Source: Torreya grandis
Taxonomy: Eukaryota > Streptophyta > Pinopsida > Cupressales > Taxaceae
DNA: 64,000 nucleotides
NCBI GenBank assembly: GCA_037957365.1
Contig: JARHVA010002006.1
Span: 2,141,501 to 2,205,500 of the forward strand
Direction of reading: 5' to 3'
Shown: positions 12,900 through 23,839 of the stretch, piece by piece
Numbering within the stretch: position 1 is the stretch's first letter
Layout: each line of letters begins with the position of its first letter
Made by a program: the position numbers and the translations under genes
Notes under the pieces: model-generated
Seen by the model: the letters and a program-made list of their open reading frames with translations, nothing else
Told to the model about the DNA's origin: nothing
Database searches by the model: none

Positions 12900-14111
12900 T
12901 TAGGTGAATATGGGGTTATTTCAAGTGAAGATGATGAGGAAATAATTAATGGTATCCATTTTTGTGCCACTAAGCCATAACTATCAGACCCAATGCAATA
13001 ATAAGATGATTATGGTCAAAAAGAGTGGTGAAATAATGAGCAAATAGACATGGGTGGAGAGGAAGAAGATAGTCTTGATGAGGAGAAGTCAATTTTTCCT
13101 AATCAAGAGTGTATATATGGATATGAACAAGACCTCTCTTGGAAAAATGAGCTTCCATTCAACATGAAAGAGGAAGAAAATAAGCTTAATCATCATGGAT
13201 TTTATCTCAATATAGAGGAAGTGGTCTCTGAAGATGAGGGGTTAAAGTACCCTCATGAAGATGGTTTTCAAACTTCTAACATGTTTGGGGAACTCTATTT
13301 CTCCATTAATAAAGAAGTAAGTACATTTCCTTCTACACCAAGGGAAGAGTTCAAGAAGTAGAGAGAGGTTATACTATCAAATTATTTGATGAACTACCAC
13401 TTTATGTGATGGGGGAAGATTTTGAAGATGAAAAAAACATTAAAAAGGAGCATGTGCTTCAAGAAGAAGACCCTAATCAGCTCAAGATCAATTTACAAGA
13501 ACTATCAAATAACATAGGATTTGTTTGAAGTCTTTGAAGTAGGCTATGTTCCTCTTTAAGGGGACTATAGTTTGATTAAGACTAAGGAGTTCATCTTTAG
13601 TAAACAAATCAATAAATAAGAAATGGGAAGCCCATTAAGTTTGCCTTCCCAAGGGTCAATTTTAGTTGCTATTTATTTGTTTGATATTTTCAATGTTGTA
13701 TATCAACTCCTTGATGAGCCTATAGACACTTGTATACTATTGAAAGATAATGCAATCCAATTTTGGTATCATCATGACATATCTATAGCCAACATGACTC
13801 ATCTTGATGAACCTATGAACATAACCAAGTGGTCCATCAAATTGTCATAACTCTCAGTTACTACAAGTGAGTCATTAAAATCATAAGAAGATCATGGGGT
13901 TTATAACATGAAGCTAGGTGTAGGCAAACCACCAAAAGGCTCATTTAAATTTAAGGGTGTCTTTAGCCTAGATGAATCACTCTTCATCCAATGGGGTAAT
14001 CCAAATTTTGGTCAAGATGGGCCTGAGTGGGTGTTCATCATTGAAGACAACTCTCCTAAATATAACAAATCACATCAACCACCTAAGGATCAAGCATTCA
14101 CCTTACTATGA
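12900..14111 (+). pseudogene. Unrecognised acidic protein frame carried by element B
   Basis: A coding-like stretch can be followed through three open pieces: 13050-13361 (103 codons, about one third Asp, Glu, Asn and Lys), 13623-13850 and 13908-14111. All three are in one frame. A shifted frame from about 13362 to 13524 continues the acidic composition, so there are probably two frameshifts. The C-terminal part has GVGKPPKGSFKFKG and IQWGNPNFGQDGPEW, which do not match any family I know. Upstream (11740-12900) is a Pro- and Gln-rich degenerate stretch that may be the N-terminal part. There is no zinc knuckle, protease or RT. It could be a divergent gag or a captured host protein. Broken by stops. 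Confidence 0.4.
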
Positions 14112-14517
14112 TCATCATATAATGACATGTTGACATGTAATGGATAAGATATAAGATGTTTCTACTTTAATCCGAGTGGGATAAAGGTGTGTTAAAACTT
14201 TATATAAATTATTTTAGCTACCTTTGCTTCCCCTTAGTGTTGATGCACATTTTCTTTGAGTAGGTATTTTTGTTTTTCTCTTTCCCTAAGTGTTTTGGCT
14301 TAGGTTTTTGTTGTCCTTTATTTCTATATTGTTTGTGTGTTTAAGGGCAATAATTAGTAGTTTTAGTTCATTTGATGCTGGACCAAAAACTTACATTTAG
14401 GTTTCTATCTTTAGAATGAGTGTGTTGATTAATTTCAAGAATATATGCCCAATGAATGCATCAAATTAACTAGTCTAGGTGTTTATAAAGGCAAACACCC
14501 CTGATAAGTTACCAAAT
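14112..14517 (+). other. Element B internal 3' end, non-coding
   Basis: This stretch of about 400 bp of T-rich sequence lies between the last open frame and the 3' LTR. I see no clear polypurine tract directly before position 14518 and no gene. Confidence 0.4.
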
Positions 14518-16205
14518 TATTGGTTATTTTAAACACCAAGAGGTCTCAAACACCTTTATACAAAGAGGGGTACATATTTTTCAAAACCCGCTAGATAAAA
14601 TCCCCTATAAGCATCTTCATGGTGTCTAGGTTTCAGGCATATAAGTGTGCTCAAGTTTTAATTTAGAGCATGAAAAGGGTAAACACATTTTCTATAGGTT
14701 GTGTTTTTATAGCCTTTAGGAAGACTTCAAGCTCAAAGCAAAGATGATACAATTGTAGGTCATTGGGTTTTAGAGAGGTTTTAGACTATGAAGATAATAT
14801 AGGTAGGGAAAAATTAACTAATAACATGTAGTGATTTTTCAATGATTAGGGGAAATGTTACAGGTTCCATTGTTTCTAAAGGACTAAGTCAAAATTAAAA
14901 GAATTGTCATTTTTTCAAAATTGGCCTTAATGATTTTTGGAAAGAAGAATAGTCTTAAATTTTTTTTCAAAAGGATAAATTGGATATTTTGTGCAAATGA
15001 GAATCTACAAAAGTTTCGAAGACTTTGCAAGAATTGTCTAAGTCTTTTAGGTCTTTAGGAAAATTTTCAATACTTGCATTGAAATCTTTACATGAAATTA
15101 ATTTTGGTGAAGAAGAAGGCTTAGGTCTTCAAAACAATTATTATGACATTTTTTTTTGTAAAGGATTAGGTCTTTAGAATAATTATTCTGACAAAATTGA
15201 GGACAAAATTCATGATGAAACAAGTCACAAAGAAGGAAGATATCCTAAATCACTTCACAAAAATTTTCTAAGTGTTTTGATCTTCAAAAAAAGTGTTGAG
15301 AAGACTAATCAAAACTTTTACAATAATAAAATTTATGGATAAAATTCAGTAAGAAGAGAGAAGGAATCACTTTCATAAATATTATATCAAATATTTTTGA
15401 AATCTCCATGAAATTTTTTATGAAGGCAAGCTATGCAAAATATGAGTCAAATTTTTTATGAAGTGTGAAGATAATAAAATTTTCAACAACCCTAATTGAG
15501 TGAAGTGAGGAAAGATGGAAACTAAAAACAACTACCACATGTCCTCAAGAGAATACAGTAGATCAAAGTTGATAGGCATCCACCCATCATGAAGACATCC
15601 TTTTCGACTAGCTCAATATTATTGAAGAAGCTCTAACATGTTTGGGAGCTATTATGGTAGAGAAGATGGTGGTGGATAAATCTAGGTTGCAAGTCACATT
15701 CTCCATACATGCAATATGCATTAAATGGGAAATATAAACCAAGTATGGCTTAAGAAGTTATGAGTGATAAATTAATGAGGACTAAATGCTGTTTATAACC
15801 ACTAGTTTATGATTGAACATGCCTATTGCTTGCCCATAATGAGAAAATGGGCTAGTTAATACCATATGGAGGCAATTGTCAACTTGTAACTCCTATATCA
15901 AGAAGGGAGGTCAATTTTAAGAAGACAAGATGAGTTGTAGAAGGCCAATAAAATCTTACACCACCTTTCATGAAGCCATAATCAAGTAAAGCCAACACTT
16001 GTAGTAGGGGAATCTAAGACTATTTTCTCATTGTTATTTGAGGTTGTAACTACTCTCATGATTAGAGGACACCCATAATTAACCTATCCACATACTCCTC
16101 CCTCTCATCTCTATTCTCCTATATTTATTTAGTAAGTGAAGTTGAAAGGATCCTCCACATGAGTATGGAAAATCCCTACTTCTTTTGTAATCCCTTTGAA
16201 TCAAT
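14518..16205 (+). repeat. 3' LTR of element B, first part
   Basis: It starts TATTGGTTATTTTAAACACC, with the terminal TG changed to TA relative to 9493. Homology to the 5' LTR runs up to CCTTTGAATCAATA at about 16205 (equivalent to about 11163) and then stops abruptly at inserted block X. Confidence 0.82.
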
Positions 16206-16210
16206 ATTAT

Positions 16211-17007
16211 TGGAAGTAGATACTGAGGGGGGGGTGAATTAGTATAAAATAATGAAAATTCAATTCCAAAACCATTCATCAACCTGATCTAGAAACATAA
16301 ACATGAAAGTACATAAATCCAATTCATGAACAAGAGAATACATCACAACACATCATCTATGTGGGAAACCCTCTTTGGGGATAAAACCCACTGAACCTTG
16401 AAAGATGGAATATACTCATATAATTACAAGATCCAATTTAGACTATATACAAATGATCAAGGAACTACCATCCCTTATTTTAGTGAGACTGTAATCCCAT
16501 AAGGAGCTACCACACCTATCTAGTTGAGTTGCCATAAAAACTATACCTTTAGTAAGTTGCACCTTTAAAGGAGGATACAACCTCCTTAGATGTTAAGATA
16601 CCACAAAAATGCCTATGAACACATCCACTTTTGAACTGATGTCTACAAAACTTGATGATGGACCTCTGCTTATCACACTTCACCTTCACTCACACTCAAT
16701 CTTTAAATTTTCAAAATCACTATTATGACATTAAAAATATGAACTATATGTCATACACACCATAATCAACCTACTATGTCATTCAACCTATCCAATGGGC
16801 ACAAGCATCCTTTCACCTTGCCTTTGCTCACCATACACACATTCTCAAACAACCTCTTGAGCATATTCACTCATTTTGCTTCTTCTAGGATTATTAAGTC
16901 TAATGACCTATGTGAACACCTTCAGCACCATGCTTAAACAAGAATGTATGATTCTCCTCACTCTCTATTGGTCCTCACTAACATGCACCTTCTCTTTCAA
17001 AGGTCAT
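16211..17007. mobile_element. Block X, left part: unclassified element inserted into the LTR of B
   Basis: It starts TGGAAGTAGATACTGAGGGG, with a run of eight G and GTGAATTAG following. The reverse strand (a C-run read as TTCACCCCCCC) resembles the 3' end of several plant LTRs, so X may be an LTR-bounded element read on the minus strand. That is recollection rather than proof. A stretch near 16355-16400 (GTGGGAAACCCTCTTTGGGG) has no recognised function. There is no coding sequence. X is itself split by element C at 17007. Confidence 0.4.
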
Positions 17008-18430
17008 TGTAGACACCAAAATTGTGTCTAAACCTTGGTTGACTCCCCCCTTGGTCCCCTTGGTCCACTTCCTAGCATTCCTAACACACACTTATTAATT
17101 TGGAATAATCATCTATTTTAAATTAATAACAAACCCCCTTTGCCACCTCTCCTCTCCTTGGATTCCTTTCCCTTGGATACCCTCATTTATCACCCTATGA
17201 CCTATTCCAACTTCCCCTCCACTAATCCTCACGTTTATTTATCCACCTTCGATCATTTTTACACGACCAATTGACTCGGGCAGTTGGAAGAATAGGCGAA
17301 AGGCTAATTTTAACCTTTTTGCCATTATTCCAGCTACCAACATCAATTACCTGTCAGCCGATGCCAGTGGAGTCACTGACATTGGTTGCTTAAGACTAGC
17401 CCAAAGACAATTTATGGTCTCTCTCTGAATCTCTCTCCCCAGCCAGAATGACAATCACAGACCTGATCAGTGAATCAATCAATCCACTTCTCTCCCGACT
17501 GCTAATCCTTTGGCTGCAGGTACTAGACCTCTCCCTTCCTCTCTCAGGCACATAGCAAATAAGGACTCTACATCAGTCACTCTACTCAGCATCAGAAATA
17601 GGTACAACCAGTCAGCAACACTTCTTCTTCAGCAGGTATGAGCTAAGAATGTTTCATTTATTTCATTTCAATAATCTATAAATGTATTAGCCATTAGCTC
17701 CCATTCAGCACTTCCTATCACCAGACCAGACCCGAATCCTTATCTCCCTGTCACCCTATCCTCTATCTGATCCCCTATTTTAGACCATACTCTCTACCCT
17801 ATAGCCCTATATAGACCTCTGCAAAGACCCTGCACAGAGCATCCAACTAGACCCAGACTCTCAGACCATTCAAACAGATCCAGACCCCTTCTCAGACCCA
17901 TCCATAGACCATAAAACCTGTATAGACCTTGTCCAAAGACTACTGCCCTGACCGACACCGGCCACAAAGACCACTACCTCCACTGACATCAGTAGACTAA
18001 CTGACGTTGGCAGACCTTGACAATCGACGTCGGCAGACTAACTGACATCGGCCACTATGACCAGACCGACAGCAGCATTCAGGTAAGCATTTGCTTCTAT
18101 TTCTATTTTAGTTTTTAATCATTTTAGTCTTTTATCATTCTGCCTTTTATCAGACATTATTTTTATCAATCAGTGGGTTGACATCCCTCAAGGAAGTCTT
18201 TGTACTTCTGGGATCAAGCTTTTGCTTGGCAGCCCACCATCTCCTCATCTAATGCCTTCTTTGTTTTAGTCTCTTTCTTCTATAGGTTTCATCCTCCACA
18301 ACCAAAGAGGAGTCCCTATGTCGTCTGGATAACGGTGTGCAGACCTCATCTAGGTATCTTCTAACCCTAGACCATTCCTTTTAGTTTCTTATTCTTTTTT
18401 GAATGTGAAAGTGAAAATCTTATAGAAACA
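17008..18430 (+). repeat. 5' LTR of element C
   Basis: It starts TGTAGACACCAAAATTG and ends TATAGAAACA. The part 17456-18430 matches 23840-24814 at equal length (975 bp each). It includes a minisatellite of GACGTCGG-like units (about 17940-18065). Several AGGTAAG- and AGGTATG-like donor strings and CAGGT- or TAGGT-like acceptor strings could be read as splice sites, though this is speculative. Confidence 0.85.
17940..18065 (+). repeat. Minisatellite of TGACGTCGG-like units in the LTR of C
   Basis: Five units of about 17-22 bp carry variants of CTGACGTCGGCAGACTAA (CGACACCGG, TGACATCAG, TGACGTTGG, CGACGTCGG, TGACATCGG). The core TGACG is the binding core of plant TGA-type bZIP factors. The variants differ mainly at the CpG, as expected from methyl-cytosine decay. 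The same motif recurs in the leader at 19300-19410 and in the 3' LTR at about 24330-24440. Confidence 0.6.
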
Positions 18431-18453
18431 TTCTAGCACGCCCGGTGGGACCC
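18431..18453 (+). other. Primer-binding site of element C
   Basis: TTCTAGCACGCCCGGTGGGA plus CCC follows the 5' LTR directly. Elements B (11722) and D (minus strand, 51803-51825) have mutated versions at the same position. The matching tRNA was not determined. Confidence 0.75.
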
Positions 18454-19610
18454 TAGGGTCTTCCTTGGGTTCTTTTCTTTTTGTTCATATAGGTGCATTA
18501 GGTTTCTCCTTTTCACCTCTTTCTTCTATCTCTTCCAAAAGACACTATTAGCAAAGGTTAAAAAGAATCATTCTTGTTCTTTCTTTTCTTGCATCTTAGA
18601 CTAGTCAACTGATACTCTTCAACCCTTTCTCAACTTGTTTTCATCCTAACTCACACTTCAATTTGGGCTTAAAATACATTGCATTTCATTTCTACTTGCT
18701 TGCATTTTTAGCTCTCACATCTAGTAATTAACAACCGCATCATGAATTAATCATAGCACACTCATGTTACACAACCGAATCACTTTCACAAATCAAACAT
18801 CAAAACTTACCTGAGACAAGGCCCGACTGGGATTTCATCACCCAGCGGATACCTTACCCGTCCCAACAATCCCACTTGGATTTCATCACTAAGGGGAAAG
18901 CCCACTCTATTCTCTGGCAGAGGATAATCTCTAGGGGAAGTATATTTTGGCTAAGCGGGCCCAGCTTATCACTGGATTCATGAAGTGAGGGGAGCTTGCT
19001 TCTTAGCACCAGGCCAAGTATGGAACCTAACATAGACTCTTGAGCACTGAAACTGACCCAAAACCATCTTTAGACTACCTCTTCTAGAAACTGCTCTACA
19101 AGCCAACCTCCCAAACACATTCTAAGGCATAAGCCAACAGGATTCTAAAATTTGATTCTTAGGATTTAATGCTTAGGGTCTGCCTGTCTCCATCTATTTT
19201 TCTGTTCCCATCTAGTTTTTTTTTTGAGCTAGTGAGGACGTTTTCTTCTTTTTTTCCAAAAACTTTCAATTTTTTTTGAGTTTCTAGAAAACACAGTAAC
19301 TGACATCGATTTTATCACTGACGTCAACAACCTTTCTTCGTTGTCATCGGTTATTTGACTGATGTCGGCCATTTGTTCTCATCGACATCAATTTTTCAAC
19401 CGACGTCAGTCACTGTCACAGTCTTTTTTTCAAAACAACAGCCTTAAAACCTGACCCTTTTTCTACCAAAACCACATTCTGAGTTTCTAAAACTAAAAAA
19501 ACATAGTTTCTACAACCTTACCCTTCTTGCCTTGAATGATTTTGACACGCAGTCAAACCAGGACTTTTCTTGACCACGCAGGGCAACGACCACTCCTGCC
19601 TTCGCCATCT
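18454..19610 (+). other. Leader of element C, non-coding
   Basis: This stretch of about 1.15 kb between the primer site and the gag start holds no sizeable frame. It contains T-rich tracts near 19210-19275 and, at 19300-19410, six more TGACGTCGG-like motifs. It probably acts as an untranslated leader. Confidence 0.5.
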
Positions 19611-22600
19611 ATGCCTAGTCCTCTAATGGAGTATCATTCAGAGACCGAACGAACTCCTACCTAACCAAATCCCAATCAACCTTTAATTATCCCCGAAGGG
19701 GACCCAAACTTTGAGAGACTCCTTGACCACAATGTCAAGGCTTTCCAACACTATCTCGCAAGAAACCAAATGTGGGACCTTTCGGGTGAAGCGGCGATGA
19801 CATCAACACCATCCGCTACCCAACCTTTTATGACTCAGACTATTGCCTCAACCATTAACCCGACCATGGCCAATATCCAAAGTTTGGCCTCCCCATCTAT
19901 TTTTGGACCGACCTCCATCGGGGTTTCATTACCCCCTCAATCACATGCAATTCAACCAAGTTCTACATCATACCAGAACTTGATTGTCTCAACTCCACAC
20001 ACTCTTGCGCCTATAAATGTAGGAGTGTCTACCTCCCTTTTTGCCAATGCCACCATGCAACCACCTTTGGTGGTATCTAGTCAACTTATGCCTTCTACCT
20101 CCATGACACAACCACCCCTGGCTTCCACATCTGCCCCGATGACTAGTTACCCATATGTTGTGCCTATACAAGCGCAACTGAATATGTCATATGCCCCTCT
20201 CAATACCTTCCAAGCACCTTACAACCTAGGGGGCACACCACCTGCCAATTCATCAGTAGACATCATCAAAATGCTGATGGACAAAATGTCTAGTCTTGAG
20301 GCTTCTATTTCCGGTTCAAGCAATATCTCTTCATATGACCAAATTTGCAACGAACCCATCCATCCCTCCGTCCCAATCCGACCATATCCCAATCAGTGGG
20401 AGCTTCCTAAGTTTTCTCATTTCTAGAGTAAGGAAGACCTGCAACATCACCTATAGGCATTCAGACATGCCTGTTATCTCATAGCCCATGACGATGCATT
20501 ACTTCTATGCACATTCCCCATGTCACTTTCAGGTGCTGCTCTCGACTGGTACAGCTCTCTCACCAGTCATTCTATCTTTTCATTCACTCAACTCACCCAA
20601 TTATTCCTTGACCACTTTTCGATCAATATCACCAACAAAGTCTCAATCAAAGACCTCTACTCTATCAGGCAATTTGACGATGAATCCATAGTTGATTTTG
20701 TCGCCCATTGGAGAGGATTAATCAACCAACTCTCCTTCTCTCTACCTCAACCTGAGCTCATCAAGCTCTTTTCTCGAGCATGTGCCAGACACACCTCTTC
20801 TACCTTGTGGGTTCAAACATTCTGCACTTTTGATGAGGCCTTCACCATGTCTCGAAAGCTTGAACTCCGCGCTATTGAAGAAGACAAGGTCAAATTGTGT
20901 AATACCAATGTAAGAGCCGATGACCCTTCTTCTTCTAGACCTTCTTCTTCCCACTCCAAGTCCAAAGGGGTGGCCAACACTGTGGTCATTAGATCACCAT
21001 CTTCAACAACAACTGACCAATCTCAACCTTTAACATCTCAAAGCATCACCAAATAATTCCAACAACGGTACATCCAGCATTCATACACTCCACTTGGAGA
21101 ATCATACACTTCCATTTTGGAAAAACTTGTCAAATAGGGGGTCCTTAATCTCCTTCTAATCTGACCACCTCAATTTAACTCCTCAAAAGCCCTCCCTACA
21201 TGGTATAGGGAGGCTAACTTCTGTCACTTTCACCGTGTCCAAGGCCATGACATCAACAATTGCCAAACCTTCAAAAACATTGTCCAAGATATGATCGATA
21301 AGGGGGATCTTGTCTTGGATAACCCAAATGTGCCGCCCAATCAAAACATCGACATCTTCAGATAACCATTCTCAAACCATCCTCTTAGTCAAAATAATAT
21401 CCATACCATGACCAATGACCCCTAAGACCATAATATTCACACCGTCAACACTGTCTCTCCCCTTGTCCCTGACCAACCTCCTCCACGAGTAGAAGAGCCT
21501 TCTTCACCCCTTCATCCATCACAGGTAGAAGAGCCTTCTTCTCTTGTTAGTCCTCCATCGACCTCTCTCATATTGGAGGATGCCTTGACCATACCTATGT
21601 CATTAGCCCCACCTTCATCTTTCCTCCTACCAATGGAGGACCCTACCTTGCCTACTCCTCAACTACAAGTAGAAGGCACGATCATCCCTGCCCTCTACCC
21701 TCTTAAGGAGCCACACTCTCATATTTCTTCTCCACCAAGAGAAGAACCAGTCTCTTCACCCATTTTGACCGAGGAAGACCTAGTCACGGTTTCCTCTTGT
21801 CTTTTGCCTGAGATTGCTACATCTCACTCACCTCCGTCCACATCTAAACCCAAACCCACATCTAACCTTGCCTCGCATAATGGTGGCTCTCAACCCAAAC
21901 CAAAGAAGGCCACTAAACCACGTTGAAGGACTCCTCCCCCACCTTCATCATTACCTTCAATTTTGTGCCCACATCCATCCACCTTAATAGGAGTGCTTCC
22001 TACTCCCATACCTCACAGAGGCAAATTGCCTCCATTACTCTCTCAACCTATCAGACATATATTTCCTCCCAAGCATCCAACACCTATCACCACCAAAGTG
22101 CCATCTACACGTGTGGCTACACCACCCATGAGAACGATGGTACAACCAATGCCTCTTATGCCTCTCAAACCAAATTCATCAACCCCCACTGCAACAAGAT
22201 GCACAGACCCATTAGTAGGTTCTTATGCCTTATTGTTATGGCAATTGTTGCAGTCTTCTTACATCAATCTCCTGCCTCTTAAACCATATCAATCTCTCAA
22301 ACCAGAATTGCCCTGGTTTGATGACACACAAATTTATGCATACCATCACATGCCTAGACACGACACTAAGCATTGTTGTGCCCTCAAGGTTGTCATTCAC
22401 CAATGCTTGGAGAAAGACACTCTTCTTCTTGACCATATTATCAACAAACCTTCAACACCACCCCACTCATCAACTCTCGGATCAAGACAATCTTGGTTCA
22501 ACAACTCTAAATTTTGTCACTATCATCACACACCGAGACATGACACTGAGTGTTGTTGCACTCTTAAAGCTGTCATTCATCAACACCAAAAAAAAGGATA

Positions 22601-22625
22601 CCCTTCTCATCAAGGATCCTCTTAG
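19611..22625 (+). pseudogene. gag: Element C gag-like polyprotein, 1005 codons in one frame, about nine internal stops
   Basis: The frame starts at an ATG (19611, MPSPLMEYH) and stays in register to 22625 with no frameshift. It has about nine internal stops. The order is: a Ser/Thr/Pro/Gln-rich N-terminal third (19770-20426); a retrotransposon gag domain (20440-20910) with LSGAALDWYSSL, FLDHFSI, DLYSIRQFDDESIVDFV and AFTMSRKLELRAI; a YTPLGESY...ILEKLVK segment (about 21075-21137); a zinc knuckle FCHFHRVQGHDINNC (about 21215-21260) with an LK-like helix and MIDKGDL after it; a Pro-rich linker; and two further knuckle modules at about 22330-22410 and 22510-22590 (HHMPRHDTKHCCALK and CHYHHTPRHDTECCCTLK). 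The layout is that of Tat/Ogre-type gag, extended by extra knuckles. Most stops are explained by CAA, CAG, CGA or TGG changes. Confidence 0.8.
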
Positions 22626-22779
22626 CCACCCCTTCGACAAATCATCAACCCCCAACCCATGCTTCTCAAACCTCATCACCTAAATCGGGATCTCCATGCC
22701 AGACTATGGTCCCTTTGCCACCTTTAACCCCCTTATTCAGCATTAACACAGTCAATCTAACCACCAAGCCTCAACCGAC

Positions 22780-23275
22780 CTTGACCAATCTATCAAACAT
22801 TCTCCCTAGCCGCTGGGGGAATTCAACATTCATCCAAGCCTTGACCAACCTTTCAACCCAGTCTCAACCAAATATCAATCACTCTTTTAATCCTAAACCT
22901 CGACTAGGCCTCAACCAAGCCTCGACCATGCCTCGACCAAACAAGCATCGACCCGACCTTGACCAAACATTCAACCAAACCTTGACCAAACATTCAACCC
23001 AACCATTGACCAATCATCGACCAAATATCCATCGACCTGACCCTCGACCAAACATTCAACCAGTCTCGACCAAACATCAACCAACCTTGTTAATCATCGA
23101 CCAAATACCAATCTCGACCAAACCTCGACCAAACATTCAACCCAACCATTGACCAATCATCGACCAAATATCCATCGACCCGACCCTCGACTAAACATTC
23201 AACCAGTCTCGACCAATCAGCGACCATATCAACCAACCAAGCATCAACCAACTTTACATCCAACATCAATCAACA
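22780..23275 (+). repeat. Short tandem repeats of TCGACCAAACATTCAACC type
   Basis: Units of about 12-20 bp built on CGACCAA and ACATTCAACC run through about 500 bp. On top of this, a segment of about 80 bp at 22992-23071 recurs almost unchanged at 23131-23213. In translation they give repeated Asp/Gln/Thr/Asn/Pro-rich peptides, so they were probably part of the coding region. CpG is well preserved in them. Confidence 0.75.
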
Positions 23276-23839
23276 CGTGACCAATCTGGAAAGAGGCAAA
23301 TGGGGCAAATTTGCTCCTAATTGACTCAGACCTTATCATCAATGCACAAGCATGGCCCAGGGACTTATTAGAACCTGAGCCCCTTTTTGTGCCTTGCATC
23401 TATGACCATTCTACTATTAGTTGAGTTCTCATTCATTTGACGTTTAACTTGAGCTCGTCCCTTGAGTAATCCCTATCATCATCATTCCTATTCCTTTCAA
23501 CCATTCTCCCAACATTAGTCAACCCTTTTTGTCAAGCATGAATGCTTTGTCCTAATAAAAGGGAACCCTTAAACCTCTAGAGGCGCATCCATGACTAACT
23601 TCATTTAGTCAAAACATGTCAAAAATGGGATACCTAACATATCAAAGGCCATAAAACTATAAATGTAGACTCTCCCTCGAAGGACAGCTACATAATTGTT
23701 GTATTTACTAGACTGCTCCCTTGAAGGACAGCTAGGCCAAGACATATCAAAATATATAAAGCAAAAATATAGACCACTCCCTCGAAGGATGGCTATGACT
23801 AAATCTTGCTACAAATAGCACTCTTTTAGAATCTTCCCA
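23276..23839 (+). other. Element C internal 3' remnant with a triplicated 25-bp motif
   Basis: From 23281 a short open stretch of about 48 codons (ANLLLIDSDL, then LLEPEPLFVPC) ends at a TGA and is not identified. At 23666, 23709 and 23770 the motif TAGAC-N3-CTCCCTCGAAGGA, followed by a GCTA-ending tail, occurs three times. The sequence does not match the first 448 bp of the 5' LTR, so the start of the 3' LTR has been lost or replaced. Confidence 0.55.

Noticed and set aside
21963..22683. Overlapping second-frame open reading frames (21923-22282, 22225-22683)
   Set aside because: They shadow the gag frame, whose knuckle modules lie in the 19611 register.
22706..23152. 148-codon frame across the CGACCAA repeats
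   Set aside because: The openness is explained by the stop-free repeat sequence, and the frame differs from gag. Kept only as part of the repeat.
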